64,000 nt of DNA from Actinomadura parmotrematis (GCF_019458805.1 NZ_JAIBOA010000002.1:124001-188000), one strand, 5' to 3'. Counted from the stretch's first letter, positions 7,754 through 16,759 are shown. Made by a program: numbers and translations. Notes: generated by a model not told the origin, from the sequence alone.

Positions 7754-8920
7754 ATGCGATGGTCCGTGGCGGTCGTGGCGGTGGCGGGATGCGTGGCGCT
7801 CGGCGCCTGCGGCGGGGGCGCGCACCCCAAGCGGGTGGCCGCCGAGGGCACGCCCAGCGCGTTCCCGGCATCGGCGGCGCCGAGCGCCTCGCCGTCGGCG
7901 TCCGCCAAGAAGAAGAAGGCGAAGCCGAAGCCGAAGGCCAAGCCGTTCCGGGCGGGCAACCCGGCGGGCGGCGCGTCCGTCCCGGCCGAGGCGCGGGCGG
8001 TCGACACCCGGCACGCGACGACCGTCATCGGCAAGGGCTCGCCGAAGGGCTGCACGTCGGCGGCCGTCGTCGCGGCCGTCGCGAAGGGCGGCGTCGTCAC
8101 CTTCGACTGCGGTCCGCGGCCCGTCACCATCACCATGGCGGCGACGGCGAAGGTGGTGAACCGCAGCAGTCGCGTCGTCCTCGACGGCGGCGGGCTCGTG
8201 ACTCTCAGCGGCGCGGGGAAACGCCGCATCCTCTACATGAACACCTGCGACCAGAAGCAGGGGTGGACGACGTCGCACTGCAACGACCAGCCGACGCCGC
8301 GGCTCGTCCTGCAGAACATCGGGTTCGCCAACGGGAACTCGACCGGGCAGAAGGCCGAGGGCGGCGGTGGCGGCGCGGTGTTCGTGCGCGGCGGGCGGCT
8401 CCTCGTCGTCAATGCCCGCTTCACCGGCAACCGGTGCGACGCGACCGGCCCCGATCTCGGCGGCGCCGCGCTGCGCGTCCTCGACCAGTCGGGCGGGCGG
8501 CCCGTCTACGTCACGAGCAGCACGTTCAGCGGCGGCGTCTGCTCCAACGGGGGCGCCCTCAGCGGCATCGGCACCTCCTGGACGGTGCTGAACTCCCTGT
8601 TCACCGGCAACCGCGCGATCGGCCGGGGCGCCAACCCCGCGCGCGGCGGCACGCCGGGCGGCGGCAGCGGCGGCGCGATCTACGCCGACGGCAACCGCTT
8701 CGCGATCCGGCTCGCCGGGACCGTCGTGCAGGGCAACCGGGCCGCCGAGGGCGGTGGCGCGATCTTCTTCGTCAGCAACGACCGGACCGGGACGCTCGCC
8801 CTCGACCGGTCCCGGCTGCTGCACAACCCGAGCGCCCGGTTCGAGACCGCCGGCTACCCGGGGATCTTCTTCCTCGGTGCCGGGAAGCCCCGCCTGAGCG
8901 GCTCGACGCTGCGCCGCTGA
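7754..8920 (+). CDS. Lipoprotein with right-handed beta-helix repeats
   Basis: The 388-residue product has a lipoprotein signal (MRWSVAVVAVAG, lipobox LGAC, Cys ~20). A flexible linker contains KKKKAKPKPKAKP. From ~residue 100 there are repeated Gly/Asn-rich strands such as GNRCDATGPDLGGAALRV, GGGSGGAIYADGNRF and GNRAAEGGGAIFFV, the pattern of parallel beta-helix (pectate-lyase/PMP-like) proteins. It is likely anchored to the outer face of the membrane. Polysaccharide binding or cleavage is possible, but I see no lyase catalytic motif. Start chosen from the TATGGT box 6 bases upstream. Confidence 0.75.
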   Translation: MRWSVAVVAVAGCVALGACGGGAHPKRVAAEGTPSAFPASAAPSASPSASAKKKKAKPKPKAKPFRAGNPAGGASVPAEARAVDTRHATTVIGKGSPKGCTSAAVVAAVAKGGVVTFDCGPRPVTITMAATAKVVNRSSRVVLDGGGLVTLSGAGKRRILYMNTCDQKQGWTTSHCNDQPTPRLVLQNIGFANGNSTGQKAEGGGGGAVFVRGGRLLVVNARFTGNRCDATGPDLGGAALRVLDQSGGRPVYVTSSTFSGGVCSNGGALSGIGTSWTVLNSLFTGNRAIGRGANPARGGTPGGGSGGAIYADGNRFAIRLAGTVVQGNRAAEGGGAIFFVSNDRTGTLALDRSRLLHNPSARFETAGYPGIFFLGAGKPRLSGSTLRR

Positions 8921-8927
8921 CGGCGGC

Positions 8928-8933
8928 TATCGT
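8928..8933 (+). promoter_or_regulatory. -10 box of a leaderless promoter (padR-like gene)
   Basis: TATCGT lies 6 bases before ATG 8940, with GGCGGC between. No ribosome binding site is visible. Confidence 0.5.
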
Positions 8934-8939
8934 GGCGGC

Positions 8940-9503
8940 ATGGCGCTGCGCAACGCGGTGATGGCCGCCCTGCTGGACGGCGAGGCGTCCGGCTACGACC
9001 TCGCCAAGGGCTTCGACGCCTCGGTCGCCAACTTCTGGATGGCGACGCCGCAGCAGCTCTACCGCGAGCTGGAGCGCATGGAGGCCGACGGCCTGGTGTC
9101 GGCGCGCGTCGTCGAGCAGGAGCGGCGCCCCAACAAGCGGCTGTTCTCCCTCACCGACGCCGGCCGCGCCGCCCTGCGCGCCTTCACGGCCGCCGCGCCC
9201 CGGCCGGGCGCGATCCGCGACGAGCTGATGGTGAAGGTGCAGGCCGCCGACGCCGGCGATCTGGACGCGGTCGCGGCGGCGATCACCGAGCGGATCGGCT
9301 GGGCGGAGGCGAAGGTCGCCCGCTTCGAGCGGCTGCGCGCCCGCCTGCTCGCCGGCCGCACCGAGGAGGAGTTCCTCGCCTCCGCCGAGCGCATCGGCCC
9401 CTACCTGACGCTGCTGCGCGGCCTCTCCTTCGAGGAGGAGAACATCCGCTGGGGCCGCCGCGCCCTCGCCGTCCTGGCCCACCGCCGCGCCGCGGCCCCC
9501 TGA
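8940..9503 (+). CDS. PadR-family transcriptional regulator
   Basis: The 187-residue protein has an N-terminal winged helix (GEASGYDLAKGFDASVANFW, then QQLYRELERMEADGLV) and a C-terminal helical dimerisation domain typical of PadR subfamily-2 proteins (GRTEEEFLASAERIGPYLTL). It would bind DNA as a dimer and release it on binding a small molecule. No efflux or decarboxylase gene is next to it, so its target is unknown. The start is 6 bases after TATCGT, probably leaderless. The stop is 20 bases before the convergent araC-like gene. Confidence 0.85.
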   Translation: MALRNAVMAALLDGEASGYDLAKGFDASVANFWMATPQQLYRELERMEADGLVSARVVEQERRPNKRLFSLTDAGRAALRAFTAAAPRPGAIRDELMVKVQAADAGDLDAVAAAITERIGWAEAKVARFERLRARLLAGRTEEEFLASAERIGPYLTLLRGLSFEEENIRWGRRALAVLAHRRAAAP

Positions 9504-9523
9504 CCGCTACGCCGCCGGAGCGC

Positions 9524-10507
9524 TCAGGCCGGTCGGCGCGCGAACTGGGCCGGTGTCGCGTGGTAGTGCTTCTTGAACGAGCGGATGAAGTGGCTGCTGT
9601 CGGTGAACTGCCAGCGCGCTGCCGCTTCGGTGACGCTGAGCCGCGAGCCGGGGGCGAGGAGCGCCGCGGCCGCCTCTTCCAGGCGCCGGCGGCGGATGTA
9701 GGCGCTGAGCGGCTCGTCCGTCTCCGCGAAGGCGCGCTGCAGGGTGCGGACCGAGACGTGCAGGTGCGCGGCGATCGCGGCCGGTGACAGCTCGGCGTCG
9801 GTGAGCCTGGTGTCGGCCAGGTTCCGGGCCGCTTGCGCCAGTGCGGGGGTGAAGGCGGGCTCGCGGTCGTCGAAGGCGTCGAGGAGCAGCCCCTTGACCA
9901 GTTCGAGCAGGGCGTTGCGGGACGCCTGCGCGCCGGCCGGGCTCAGACCGCCCACGACCTGCTGCACCGTGCTGGTGTGCGCCATGAGGATCTGCGCCGC
10001 GGGCGAGGTCGCCCGGCCGGCGCGCGGCCGGCCGGCGACCAGGGCGCGCAGGGCGTCGCCGGGGAAGATGAAGATGCGGGTGCCGATCACGGGCGTGGTG
10101 TGGAAGTGGTTCTCCACCGTGCAGTGGTGCAGGAAGTAGGTGCCGGCCGAGACGCGGGCGTCACCGCCCTGATCGTGCGGGTCCCGCAGGGTCACCGCGC
10201 CGCGCAGCCCGACGTACAGCCTGACCTGGTCGTGCTCGTGGGCGCCGACGGCCCGGGTGCTCACGGGCGAGGACGCCCAGAGCTCGTTGACGGCGGTGTC
10301 CTGCAGGGCCACCGAGCGCATCGTCCCCCGGAAGCCCTCGACGGTGGAGGCGCTGAACTCCGGCAGGGGGTACAGGTCCCCCATGCGGTCGTTCCAGGTG
10401 TCGATGAACGGCTCCCACGTCCGCCGGCCGGTGCCGGTGGATCCGGCGTCGACGGTGAACGTGCCCATCCGGCCGCCCGGACCGAGGAAACGCGGCCTGC
10501 TCGACAT
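9524..10507 (-). CDS. AraC-family transcriptional regulator
   Basis: The 327-residue protein (from ATG 10507) has an N-terminal ~200-residue sensor domain of the AraC-binding-like type (YVGLRGAVTLRDP, GTYFLHHCTVENHFH). The C-terminus is a double helix-turn-helix with LSPAAIAAHLHVSVRTLQRA and FTDSSHFIRSFKKHYHATP, the AraC signature. It is divergent from the quinone oxidoreductase gene at 10645 and probably controls it. An upstream in-frame ATG at 10558 would add 17 residues but has no clear RBS. The inducer is unknown. Confidence 0.85.
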   Translation of the reverse strand: MSSRPRFLGPGGRMGTFTVDAGSTGTGRRTWEPFIDTWNDRMGDLYPLPEFSASTVEGFRGTMRSVALQDTAVNELWASSPVSTRAVGAHEHDQVRLYVGLRGAVTLRDPHDQGGDARVSAGTYFLHHCTVENHFHTTPVIGTRIFIFPGDALRALVAGRPRAGRATSPAAQILMAHTSTVQQVVGGLSPAGAQASRNALLELVKGLLLDAFDDREPAFTPALAQAARNLADTRLTDAELSPAAIAAHLHVSVRTLQRAFAETDEPLSAYIRRRRLEEAAAALLAPGSRLSVTEAAARWQFTDSSHFIRSFKKHYHATPAQFARRPA

Positions 10508-10644
10508 GTGACCCCCGTCCCCGTGAAGGTGTCGCCGCCGTACCGTCCACTGTCGCAAAAGTACACGTTCCAGGCGATGGACCGTTCCTAGACTCGATCG
10601 CGCGGCAGTCCCGAACGGCCTGCCGGACGAGAGCGGGGAGAACC

Positions 10645-11589
10645 ATGAAGGCAGTGCGTTTCCATGAGTACGGCGATCCCGATGTCCTGCGCTACGAGGA
10701 CGTCGAGCAGCCGGTCCCCGGGGCCGGGCAGGTGCGGATCCGCGTCGCGGCGACGTCCTTCAACCCGGTCGACGCCAGCATCCGCGCCGGCTTCATGCAG
10801 GGGCCGATCCCGGTGGCGCTGCCGCACACGCCCGGCATCGACGTCGCCGGCACGGTCGACGCGCTCGGCGAGGGCGCGACCGGCGTCCAGGTCGGCGACC
10901 AGGTCATCGGCTTCCTGCCGATGACGGGCGACGGGGCGGCCGCGGAGTACGTCGTGGCGCCCGCCGAGGCCCTGACGCCGGCGCCCGCGAGCGTGGCGCT
11001 GCCCGACGCGGCCGCGCTGCCGCTGGTGGGGCTGACCGCCTGGCAGGCGCTGTTCGAGCACGCCGGGCTGACCGCCGGGCAGCGCGTGCTGATCAACGGC
11101 GCGGGCGGGGCGGTCGGCGGCTACGCCGTGCAGCTCGCCGCGCGGGCCGGCGCCCACGTGATCGCCACGGCGGGCCCGCGCAGCGCCGGCCGCGTCGCGG
11201 CGGCGGGCGCGCAGGAGGTCGTCGACCACACGGCCGCCGACGTCGTCGCGGCGCTGAACGAGCCGGTCGACGCCGTGCTCAACCTCGCGCCGCCCGAGCC
11301 GGGACGGCTCGCCGAGCTGCTCGGCCTGATCCGCCCCGGCGGGGTCCTGGTGAACACCACCGTGTGGGCGCCCGCGCCCTCCGACGAGGAGCGCGGCGTG
11401 CGCGGCGTCGACCTGTTCGTCCGCAGCGACGCGGAGCAGTTGTCGCACCTGGTGGAGCTGGTCGACAAGGGCGAGCTGCGCGTCGAGGTCGCCCGGCGGG
11501 TGCCGCTGGCCGAGCTGCCGGCCCTGCACGCCGACGCCGCCGCGGGCGCGCTGCCCAGCGGCAAGGTCGTCGTCGCGCCCGGCGCCTGA
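10645..11589 (+). CDS. NADP-dependent quinone oxidoreductase (MDR superfamily)
   Basis: The 314-residue protein has a GroES-like N-terminal domain (FNPVDASIRAG, GIDVAGTVDALG) and a Rossmann domain with INGAGGAVGGYAVQLAARAG. The structural-zinc cysteines are absent, so it belongs to the zinc-free NADPH:quinone reductase/enoyl-reductase branch. The start ATG 10645 follows GGGGAG, and TAGACT at 10589-10594 is a candidate -10. It is divergent from an AraC regulator and 36 bases ahead of the cupin gene, so the two form a small stress or detoxification unit (inferred). Confidence 0.87.
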   Translation: MKAVRFHEYGDPDVLRYEDVEQPVPGAGQVRIRVAATSFNPVDASIRAGFMQGPIPVALPHTPGIDVAGTVDALGEGATGVQVGDQVIGFLPMTGDGAAAEYVVAPAEALTPAPASVALPDAAALPLVGLTAWQALFEHAGLTAGQRVLINGAGGAVGGYAVQLAARAGAHVIATAGPRSAGRVAAAGAQEVVDHTAADVVAALNEPVDAVLNLAPPEPGRLAELLGLIRPGGVLVNTTVWAPAPSDEERGVRGVDLFVRSDAEQLSHLVELVDKGELRVEVARRVPLAELPALHADAAAGALPSGKVVVAPGA

Positions 11590-11625
11590 CCCGCTGCCCT
11601 GCCGTTCTTGAGGAAGAGGACCGCG

Positions 11626-12126
11626 ATGATCCCCGACGACGACCCGTCCCGCTCGCTGACCGTGGCCGACCCGGACGACCCCGGCACGACGTACGTCTCG
11701 CTGGTGGGCGACACCTACGCCATGCTGATCACCGGCGCGCAGACCGCCGGCCGGTACTGCCTGATCGACATGCACGTCCCCGATGGCGGCGGCCCGCCGC
11801 CGCACCGGCACGACTTCGAGGAGATGTTCACCCTCCTCGAAGGCGAGATCGAGTTCACCTTCCGCGGCGAGAAGCGCACCGTGCGGGCCGGGTCCACGAT
11901 CAACATCCCGGCCAACGCGCCGCACAACTTCCGCAACGTCTCGGGCGCACCGGCCCGCATGCTGTGCATGTGCACCCCGGCCGGCCAGGACGAGTACTTC
12001 CTGCGCATCGGCGACGTCGTCGCGGGCAAGGACGCGCCGCCGCCGCGGCTGTCGGCGGACGAGCTCGCCGAGCGCCGCCGCCGCGCGGCCGAGCTGGCCC
12101 CGACCTACCGGAGCGAGTTCCTGTAG
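11626..12126 (+). CDS. Cupin-domain protein (quercetinase-like)
   Basis: The 166-residue protein starts at ATG 11626 after GAGGAAGAGGA. Cupin motif 1 (PPHRHDFEEMFTLLEGEIEF) carries the metal ligands His, His and Glu, and motif 2 (IPANAPHNFRN) the fourth His, so a metal site is intact. A C-terminal helical tail (ELAERRRRAAEL) follows. It could be a dioxygenase or a small-molecule-binding protein. It follows the oxidoreductase by 36 bases and is likely co-transcribed with it. Confidence 0.82.
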   Translation: MIPDDDPSRSLTVADPDDPGTTYVSLVGDTYAMLITGAQTAGRYCLIDMHVPDGGGPPPHRHDFEEMFTLLEGEIEFTFRGEKRTVRAGSTINIPANAPHNFRNVSGAPARMLCMCTPAGQDEYFLRIGDVVAGKDAPPPRLSADELAERRRRAAELAPTYRSEFL

Positions 12127-12260
12127 CCCGCGACGCCGGGCCGGTGCCGCTGTCCGTCTTCGGCATCACCACCGCAGGCCCCTGGTACGGGCTGTTCGGC
12201 GCGCTCGACTGCTTCACCCGCATCGGCCTCATCGTCAGCACGATGAGGGGCCCGGCGGGG

Positions 12261-13115
12261 TCAGCTCTCCTTCACGAGCACGGCGCGGGTGTAGAGCAGG
12301 TCGAACCCCTGGCGCTGCACGTTCTGTTGCGACCGGGAACCGGGCTGCGTGGTGACGACGGCGATGTCGCAGCCGGACGCGGCGGCGTCGGCGAGCCGGG
12401 CCGCGAGCAGCGCCGTCTGCACGCCGTGGCGGCGGTGCTCGGGGGTGGTCGCGGCGCCGGTGAGCTGCGCCACGCCCCCGGCGGTGCGCATGCTGGCACC
12501 GCCCGCAAGGGTGGCGCCGCGCAGCGCGGCGAAGCGCCGTACACCGGCCCCCGCCATGTCGCGCATCGCGCTCACGAGGACGTCGCGCGGAAAGTCCTCG
12601 TGCGCCGGAACCCCCTGCACGTCGGGATGCAGAACCGCACCGGCGACGACGTCCAGCCAGGCGTCGAACTCGCCGTCGCCGCTCGGCCGGACCTCGACCC
12701 CGTCCGGGGCAGGTCCGGCCTCGTAGTCGCCGAGCGCCAGCCCAAGAACGCTCTCGAACCCGACGAGCCGGTAGCCGCGATCCGCCAGCAGACCGCCGAG
12801 CGCGGGATCGGCGAGCGTGGCGATCTCGGCCTGAACGGCGGCGCCGCGAGCGGCAAAGGCATGCTCGACCTCATCGAGCTCCGCAGCGGACGGCGACCCG
12901 GCAAAACCGAGCCCGGCGACCTTGTTCAACGGCGAATCCGCCTCGATGAAGCTCGCGACCCCGCCCGCAACAGGGATCGTGAAGCCCTCGGCCACTCCCC
13001 TGCGGCTTCGCGCGGCCTCAGCGGACGCCGCGATGAGCTCGACCTCGGCGCGCTCAACGCGCTCGGCAAGAGCGACATCGCAGAACAGCGGCGAACGAAC
13101 GGCACGGTGGTCCAT
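12261..13115 (-). CDS. GNAT-family N-acetyltransferase
   Basis: The 284-residue protein starts at ATG 13115 after AAGGAG. The last ~130 residues contain the acetyl-CoA-binding turn of GNAT enzymes (LTGAATTPEHRRHGVQTAL; the Q/RxxGxG/A equivalent is RRHGVQ) and the preceding strand ALRGATLAGGASMRT. The N-terminal ~150 residues are a diverged region with AEGFTIPVAGGVASF and may be a second, degenerate GNAT fold. The substrate is unknown. The gene stands alone. Confidence 0.82.
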   Translation of the reverse strand: MDHRAVRSPLFCDVALAERVERAEVELIAASAEAARSRRGVAEGFTIPVAGGVASFIEADSPLNKVAGLGFAGSPSAAELDEVEHAFAARGAAVQAEIATLADPALGGLLADRGYRLVGFESVLGLALGDYEAGPAPDGVEVRPSGDGEFDAWLDVVAGAVLHPDVQGVPAHEDFPRDVLVSAMRDMAGAGVRRFAALRGATLAGGASMRTAGGVAQLTGAATTPEHRRHGVQTALLAARLADAAASGCDIAVVTTQPGSRSQQNVQRQGFDLLYTRAVLVKES

Positions 13116-13246
13116 CGAGACTCCTTCGGCTCGGACGGCCCGACGGGACCGCAGGGACGAAGGTAGGGTCCGCGCCGGGCGCCCGCACCCCGATAACCGC
13201 CCCGGGCCACGGTCAGCGTCCAAGCGGGCCTCCGCCCCTCCGACCG

Positions 13247-14116
13247 CTACGCCGCGGGCAGGGTGAAGGACATCAGGTCGCGGCCGACGCTGATCGTCCC
13301 GGTGTAGCCGCCGGAGCGCACGTCGTCGGCGAACTCGCGCTCCTGCGCTTCGTCGGCGGGCGCGGGGATGAGGTGGGTCAGCGCGAGATGCGGGACGCCC
13401 GCCCGCTCGGCCATCGCGCCGAGCGCGACGGTGTCGGCGTGGTAGGCGAAGATCGTCTCCAGGAACGTCCCGGCGACCGCCGGCCCGAGCGCCGTCGCCC
13501 GGCACGCCTCGTGAACCAGCAGGTCGGCGCCGCGGCTCAACTCCTCGACCTCGGCGCACACCCGGGTGTCCCCCGACACGACGACCGTCGCGTCCGGCGT
13601 CCGCACCCGGTAGGCGACGGCGTCCTTCACCGGCTCGTGGTGGACCGCCACGGCCTCGACCGCGACCTCGCCGTCCGCGCTCCGCCACACTTCGGCGGGC
13701 CGCCCGCCCGGCGCGAACGCGGCGACGTCCACCCGTGGGTCGCCGCCGTGCCCGGCGTGCTCGCGGCGCACCGCGATGTCGGCGGCGTAGGGGCGCAGCA
13801 TCTCCGCGACGAACCCCTCGGCGTCGCCCTGCGGGCAGACGACGGGCAGCGGCCCGGACGGGAAGAGCCCCTGCTGCACCCAGCGGGTCAGCGCGAGGTC
13901 CGCGAGGCCCGCGACGTGGTCGCTGTGCACGTGCGTGACGAACACGGCGCTGAGCGCGGCGGGCACGACGTCGGCGGCGGCGAGCCGCATGGCCGTCGCC
14001 CGTCCGGCGTCGAACTGGAGGACCGTGTCGCCGTACCGCACCAGCGTCCCGGCCCCGGCCCGCGCCGCGTCGGGGTAGGGCACCCCCGTCCCCGTCAATG
14101 TCACCGTCGTCGCCAC
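13247..14116 (-). CDS. MBL-fold metallo-hydrolase (RNase Z/arylsulfatase-like)
   Basis: The 289-residue protein has the metal-binding signature FVTHVHSDHVAGLADL (HxHxDH), VSGDTRV with the bridging Asp, and a late ALTHLIP His, so both metal sites look intact. This subgroup resembles RNase Z-type and cyclic-phosphodiester hydrolases rather than beta-lactamases. I chose GTG 14116 because GGAGG precedes it by 5 bases, and a TAGGAT -10 near 14170 would start transcription after the earlier ATG at 14167. The substrate is unknown. Confidence 0.83.
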   Translation of the reverse strand: MATTVTLTGTGVPYPDAARAGAGTLVRYGDTVLQFDAGRATAMRLAAADVVPAALSAVFVTHVHSDHVAGLADLALTRWVQQGLFPSGPLPVVCPQGDAEGFVAEMLRPYAADIAVRREHAGHGGDPRVDVAAFAPGGRPAEVWRSADGEVAVEAVAVHHEPVKDAVAYRVRTPDATVVVSGDTRVCAEVEELSRGADLLVHEACRATALGPAVAGTFLETIFAYHADTVALGAMAERAGVPHLALTHLIPAPADEAQEREFADDVRSGGYTGTISVGRDLMSFTLPAA

Positions 14117-14182
14117 ACCGGCCTCCAGGCTCCACAGACCCGCCCCCACCAGGACGGACCGGCACATCCTAGAGCGCCCCAC

Positions 14183-14671
14183 CCGGCCCGCCGATCACCT
14201 GCGGCGCGCCGAGCTCGGACCCGGCAACGGCCAACGCGCGAAGCGGCGCCCCCAACGGGGCGGAACGGCGGCCGACCTGCGGCGAACGGGACGGAGCGTC
14301 CGACCGATGCGGCAGGTGCCTCTCCAGCGCAGGGGCACTCGCCGGTCCCGACGACGAGCTCGCCCGGTTGAGCCCCCGCGACTGTTCGCCGACTCCCTGC
14401 CGAAGGGCCCGCCAGAGCGCCGGCCGGGCGAGCACGCCACCCTGACCGACCCGGGGACCAGGACGGACGGCGCCCACCGCCCACCTTTCCGACCACCACG
14501 CCGCGAACACCGCCTTCACCGCCAAGGCCGACGACCGCCCGCGCCCACAGCGGTCGGACCGCTCATCAGGATCGCCCGACAATGGCGAGCCCGGCAGGCG
14601 ACTCACCGCCCCGCCCCACAAGCGACCAGGCGGTCACCGCCCGGAAGGTCGAGCTTCTCATCGGCCCCGGC
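14183..14671. other. 489-base stretch without a supported gene
   Basis: Several frames are open but give Arg/Pro-rich, non-globular translations without start signals or family motifs. It may be decayed sequence. No strong hairpin or tandem repeat was found. Confidence 0.5.
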
Positions 14672-14896
14672 TTACAGCGAACAGACCACCCAGATCAGAG
14701 TTCCCACGCCGACAACCGCGAAAAATGCCGCTCCCTGCCATCTCACACGCCTCGCCGCGCGCGGAACATCGAATTGATTCACCATGAAATCGTCAGCGGA
14801 ATCTTCGATATGACCCTCGATCTTCGCCCACCATAAATAGGCGCAGACCAGCAGGGCGACACCCAGGGCCATAAAGGGCAACAAACGGAGGAGCAT
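14672..14896 (-). CDS. Small two-helix membrane protein (74 aa)
   Basis: From ATG 14896 the product has two hydrophobic helices: LLPFMALGVALLVCAYLWW at the N-terminus and GAAFFAVVGVGTLIWVVCSL at the very C-terminus. They are joined by a charged loop (KIEGHIEDSADDFMVNQF, then RAARRVRW). The sequence just upstream is unusually AT-rich for this genome (14897-14945), as expected of a promoter. I do not recognise the family. The start is uncertain because no clear ribosome binding site is present. Confidence 0.55.
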   Translation of the reverse strand: MLLRLLPFMALGVALLVCAYLWWAKIEGHIEDSADDFMVNQFDVPRAARRVRWQGAAFFAVVGVGTLIWVVCSL

Positions 14897-15019
14897 CGAT
14901 CGATGACCATTCAAACGACGATATATTCCATACGCTAATACATTACTCCCGCCCGGCCGCCCGGGCAGCGGGAAGAACGGGCGCATGTCGGCGGACCGAC
15001 CCACGGACTGCTGGCCACC

Positions 15020-15490
15020 ATGCCGGTGGTACTGGTTCACAGCCGGGAAACGATCAAGATGGGGGCGCCGCCGCCGAGCATGAACGGCCGGGCGATCATT
15101 AAGATCGACTGTAGTCCGGAAGAAGTGAAGATCGGTCGCCGGTGGGTCGGGGACTGGGTTTATGATCACGGATTTCCGGCGGACGCCGGTGACGCGGCGG
15201 AAATGGTCGCCAGCGAGCTGATCACCAATGCGCTGCGGCACGGGGACATCTCCGGCGGGGCGATCGAGGTGCGCGCCTTTCTCGACGTCACGGGCGGTGC
15301 CGTGCTGGAAGTGCTCGACTCGAGCGATCGGCCCCCGCTGATCCTGGGTGAGGATCCGACGACCGAGGGCGGGCGCGGGCTGTTCCTGGTGCGGCTCACG
15401 ACCCGCGAGCTCGGGTGGCGTCCGCTGCGGGGCGGCGGGAAGTCGGTGTGGTGCGTGCTGAACGCCGAGCGCGACCCGGCGGCCGTGTGA
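15020..15490 (+). CDS. Anti-sigma-factor-like ATP-binding protein (HATPase_c, RsbW-like)
   Basis: The C-terminal ~120 residues are a GHKL ATPase of the SpoIIAB/RsbW type: N-box EMVASELITNALRHG, G1-like VLEVLDSSDRPP, and GGRGLFLVRLTT as the second Gly box. Streptomycete relatives regulate sigma factors or interact with XRE/DUF397 pairs. The start is uncertain: ATG 15020 gives 156 residues, while ATG 15059 or 15080 would remove a non-conserved N-terminus. A hairpin terminator follows at 15497-15529. Confidence 0.75.
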   Translation: MPVVLVHSRETIKMGAPPPSMNGRAIIKIDCSPEEVKIGRRWVGDWVYDHGFPADAGDAAEMVASELITNALRHGDISGGAIEVRAFLDVTGGAVLEVLDSSDRPPLILGEDPTTEGGRGLFLVRLTTRELGWRPLRGGGKSVWCVLNAERDPAAV

Positions 15491-15496
15491 CGCGGA

Positions 15497-15529
15497 GAGG
15501 CCCGCCGCCCGGGGGGGGTGGCGGGCCTC
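15497..15529. terminator. Hairpin terminator between convergent genes
   Basis: GAGGCCCGCC (15497-15506) pairs with GGCGGGCCTC (15520-15529) around a 13-base G-rich loop. It lies between the stop codons of the ATPase gene (15490) and the acyl-CoA dehydrogenase gene (15549). There is no U-tract, as is usual in such GC-rich genomes. Confidence 0.6.
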
Positions 15530-15548
15530 CGTGCGGGTGCGGCGCGGG

Positions 15549-16691
15549 TCAGATGCCGAGGCCGCGGCCGATGATCTCTTTCATGATCTCGGTGGTGCCG
15601 CCGAAGATGGTCTGGATGCGGACGTCCTGGTAGGCCTTGGCGATCGGGTACTCGTTCATGTAGCCGTAGCCGCCGTGGAGCTGAACGCAGCGGTCGACGA
15701 CCGTCTTCAGCATCTCGGTGGTCCAGTACTTGACCATCGACGCCTCCTCGGCGTCGAGCTCGCCGCGGCTCTCCTTGTCGATGCACTGGTCGAGGAAGGC
15801 CCGGGACACGGTGATCTCGGTCTTGATCTCGGCGAGGGTGAAGCGGTTGTGCTGGAACTTGCCGATCGGGCGGCCGAACGCCTCGCGGGTCTTGGCGTAC
15901 TCCAGCGTCTGCTCGAACGCCGACTGGGCGCCCGCGACGGCCGACACCGCGATGCAGAGGCGCTCGCGGGCGAGGTTCTGCATGAGGTAGATGAAGCCCA
16001 TGCCCTCCTCGCCGAGCAGGTTGGCCTTCGGGACGCGGACCGCGTCGAAGAACAGCTCGGCGGTGTCCTGGGCGTGCATGCCGACCTTGTCGAGGTTGCG
16101 GCCGCGGGAGAAGCCCTCCATGCCGCGCTCGACGACGAGCAGGCTGACGCCGCGGGCGCCCGCCGACGGATCGGTCTTGGCGGCGACGATGACGATGTCG
16201 GACAGGATGCCGTTGGTGATGAAGGTCTTGGACCCGTTGAGGACGTAGTCGTCGCCGTCGAGGATCGCGGTCGACTTGATGCCCTGCAGGTCCGACCCGG
16301 CGGCCGGCTCGGTCATCGCGATGGCGGCGATCAGCTCGCCCGAGCAGTAGCCGGGCAGCCAGCGCGCCTTCTGCTCGTCGTTCAGCAGCCCGAGCAGGTA
16401 ACCGCCGCAGACGTCGTTGTGGACGGCGAAGCCGGGGCCGCTCGCGGACGCCTTGGCGAGCTCCTCGTTGAAGACCGCGTAGTACCGGTAGTCGGTGTTG
16501 CCGCCGCCCCCGTACTCCTCGGGCATCTCGATGCCGAGCAGGCCCTGCCGGCCGGCCGCCTCCCACACCTGGCGGGAGACGATGCCGTCCTTCTCCCACT
16601 GCGCGTGGTACGGCGCGATCTCCTTCTCGATGAAGGACCGCACCATGTCGCGGAATTCCTCGTGCTCCTCGGTGAAGATCGCTCGTGCCAT
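15549..16691 (-). CDS. Acyl-CoA dehydrogenase (long-chain type)
   Basis: The 380-residue flavoprotein oxidises acyl-CoA to trans-2-enoyl-CoA. It carries MTEPAAGSDLQ (FAD/substrate loop), YVLNGSKTFITNG, and the C-terminal QLHGGYGYMNEYP and IFGGTTEIMKE. In the last motif Gly stands where medium-chain enzymes have the catalytic Glu; as in long-chain and isovaleryl enzymes, the base is probably the Glu of ARERLCIA. It is divergent from a MerR regulator, with a dyad in the 91-base promoter region, so it is probably regulated by it. The role is fatty-acid or branched-chain catabolism. Confidence 0.9.
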   Translation of the reverse strand: MARAIFTEEHEEFRDMVRSFIEKEIAPYHAQWEKDGIVSRQVWEAAGRQGLLGIEMPEEYGGGGNTDYRYYAVFNEELAKASASGPGFAVHNDVCGGYLLGLLNDEQKARWLPGYCSGELIAAIAMTEPAAGSDLQGIKSTAILDGDDYVLNGSKTFITNGILSDIVIVAAKTDPSAGARGVSLLVVERGMEGFSRGRNLDKVGMHAQDTAELFFDAVRVPKANLLGEEGMGFIYLMQNLARERLCIAVSAVAGAQSAFEQTLEYAKTREAFGRPIGKFQHNRFTLAEIKTEITVSRAFLDQCIDKESRGELDAEEASMVKYWTTEMLKTVVDRCVQLHGGYGYMNEYPIAKAYQDVRIQTIFGGTTEIMKEIIGRGLGI

Positions 16692-16738
16692 GCGGTGGGG
16701 CTCCTCAAGGCGGTAAGTGCGTGCTGATACAAGATAAA

Positions 16739-16759
16739 TGTAACACTAGGACTGTCACA
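16739..16759. promoter_or_regulatory. Imperfect dyad, likely MerR-type operator
   Basis: A 21-base imperfect palindrome, TGTNACA-N7-TGTNACA in outline (7 of 10 pairs match), lies between the acyl-CoA dehydrogenase and MerR genes. The region is AT-rich for this genome. Confidence 0.45.

Noticed and set aside
14169..14621. A 150-codon minus-strand frame
   Set aside because: Low-complexity translation, no RBS and no recognisable motif. It overlaps the promoter of the metallo-hydrolase gene.
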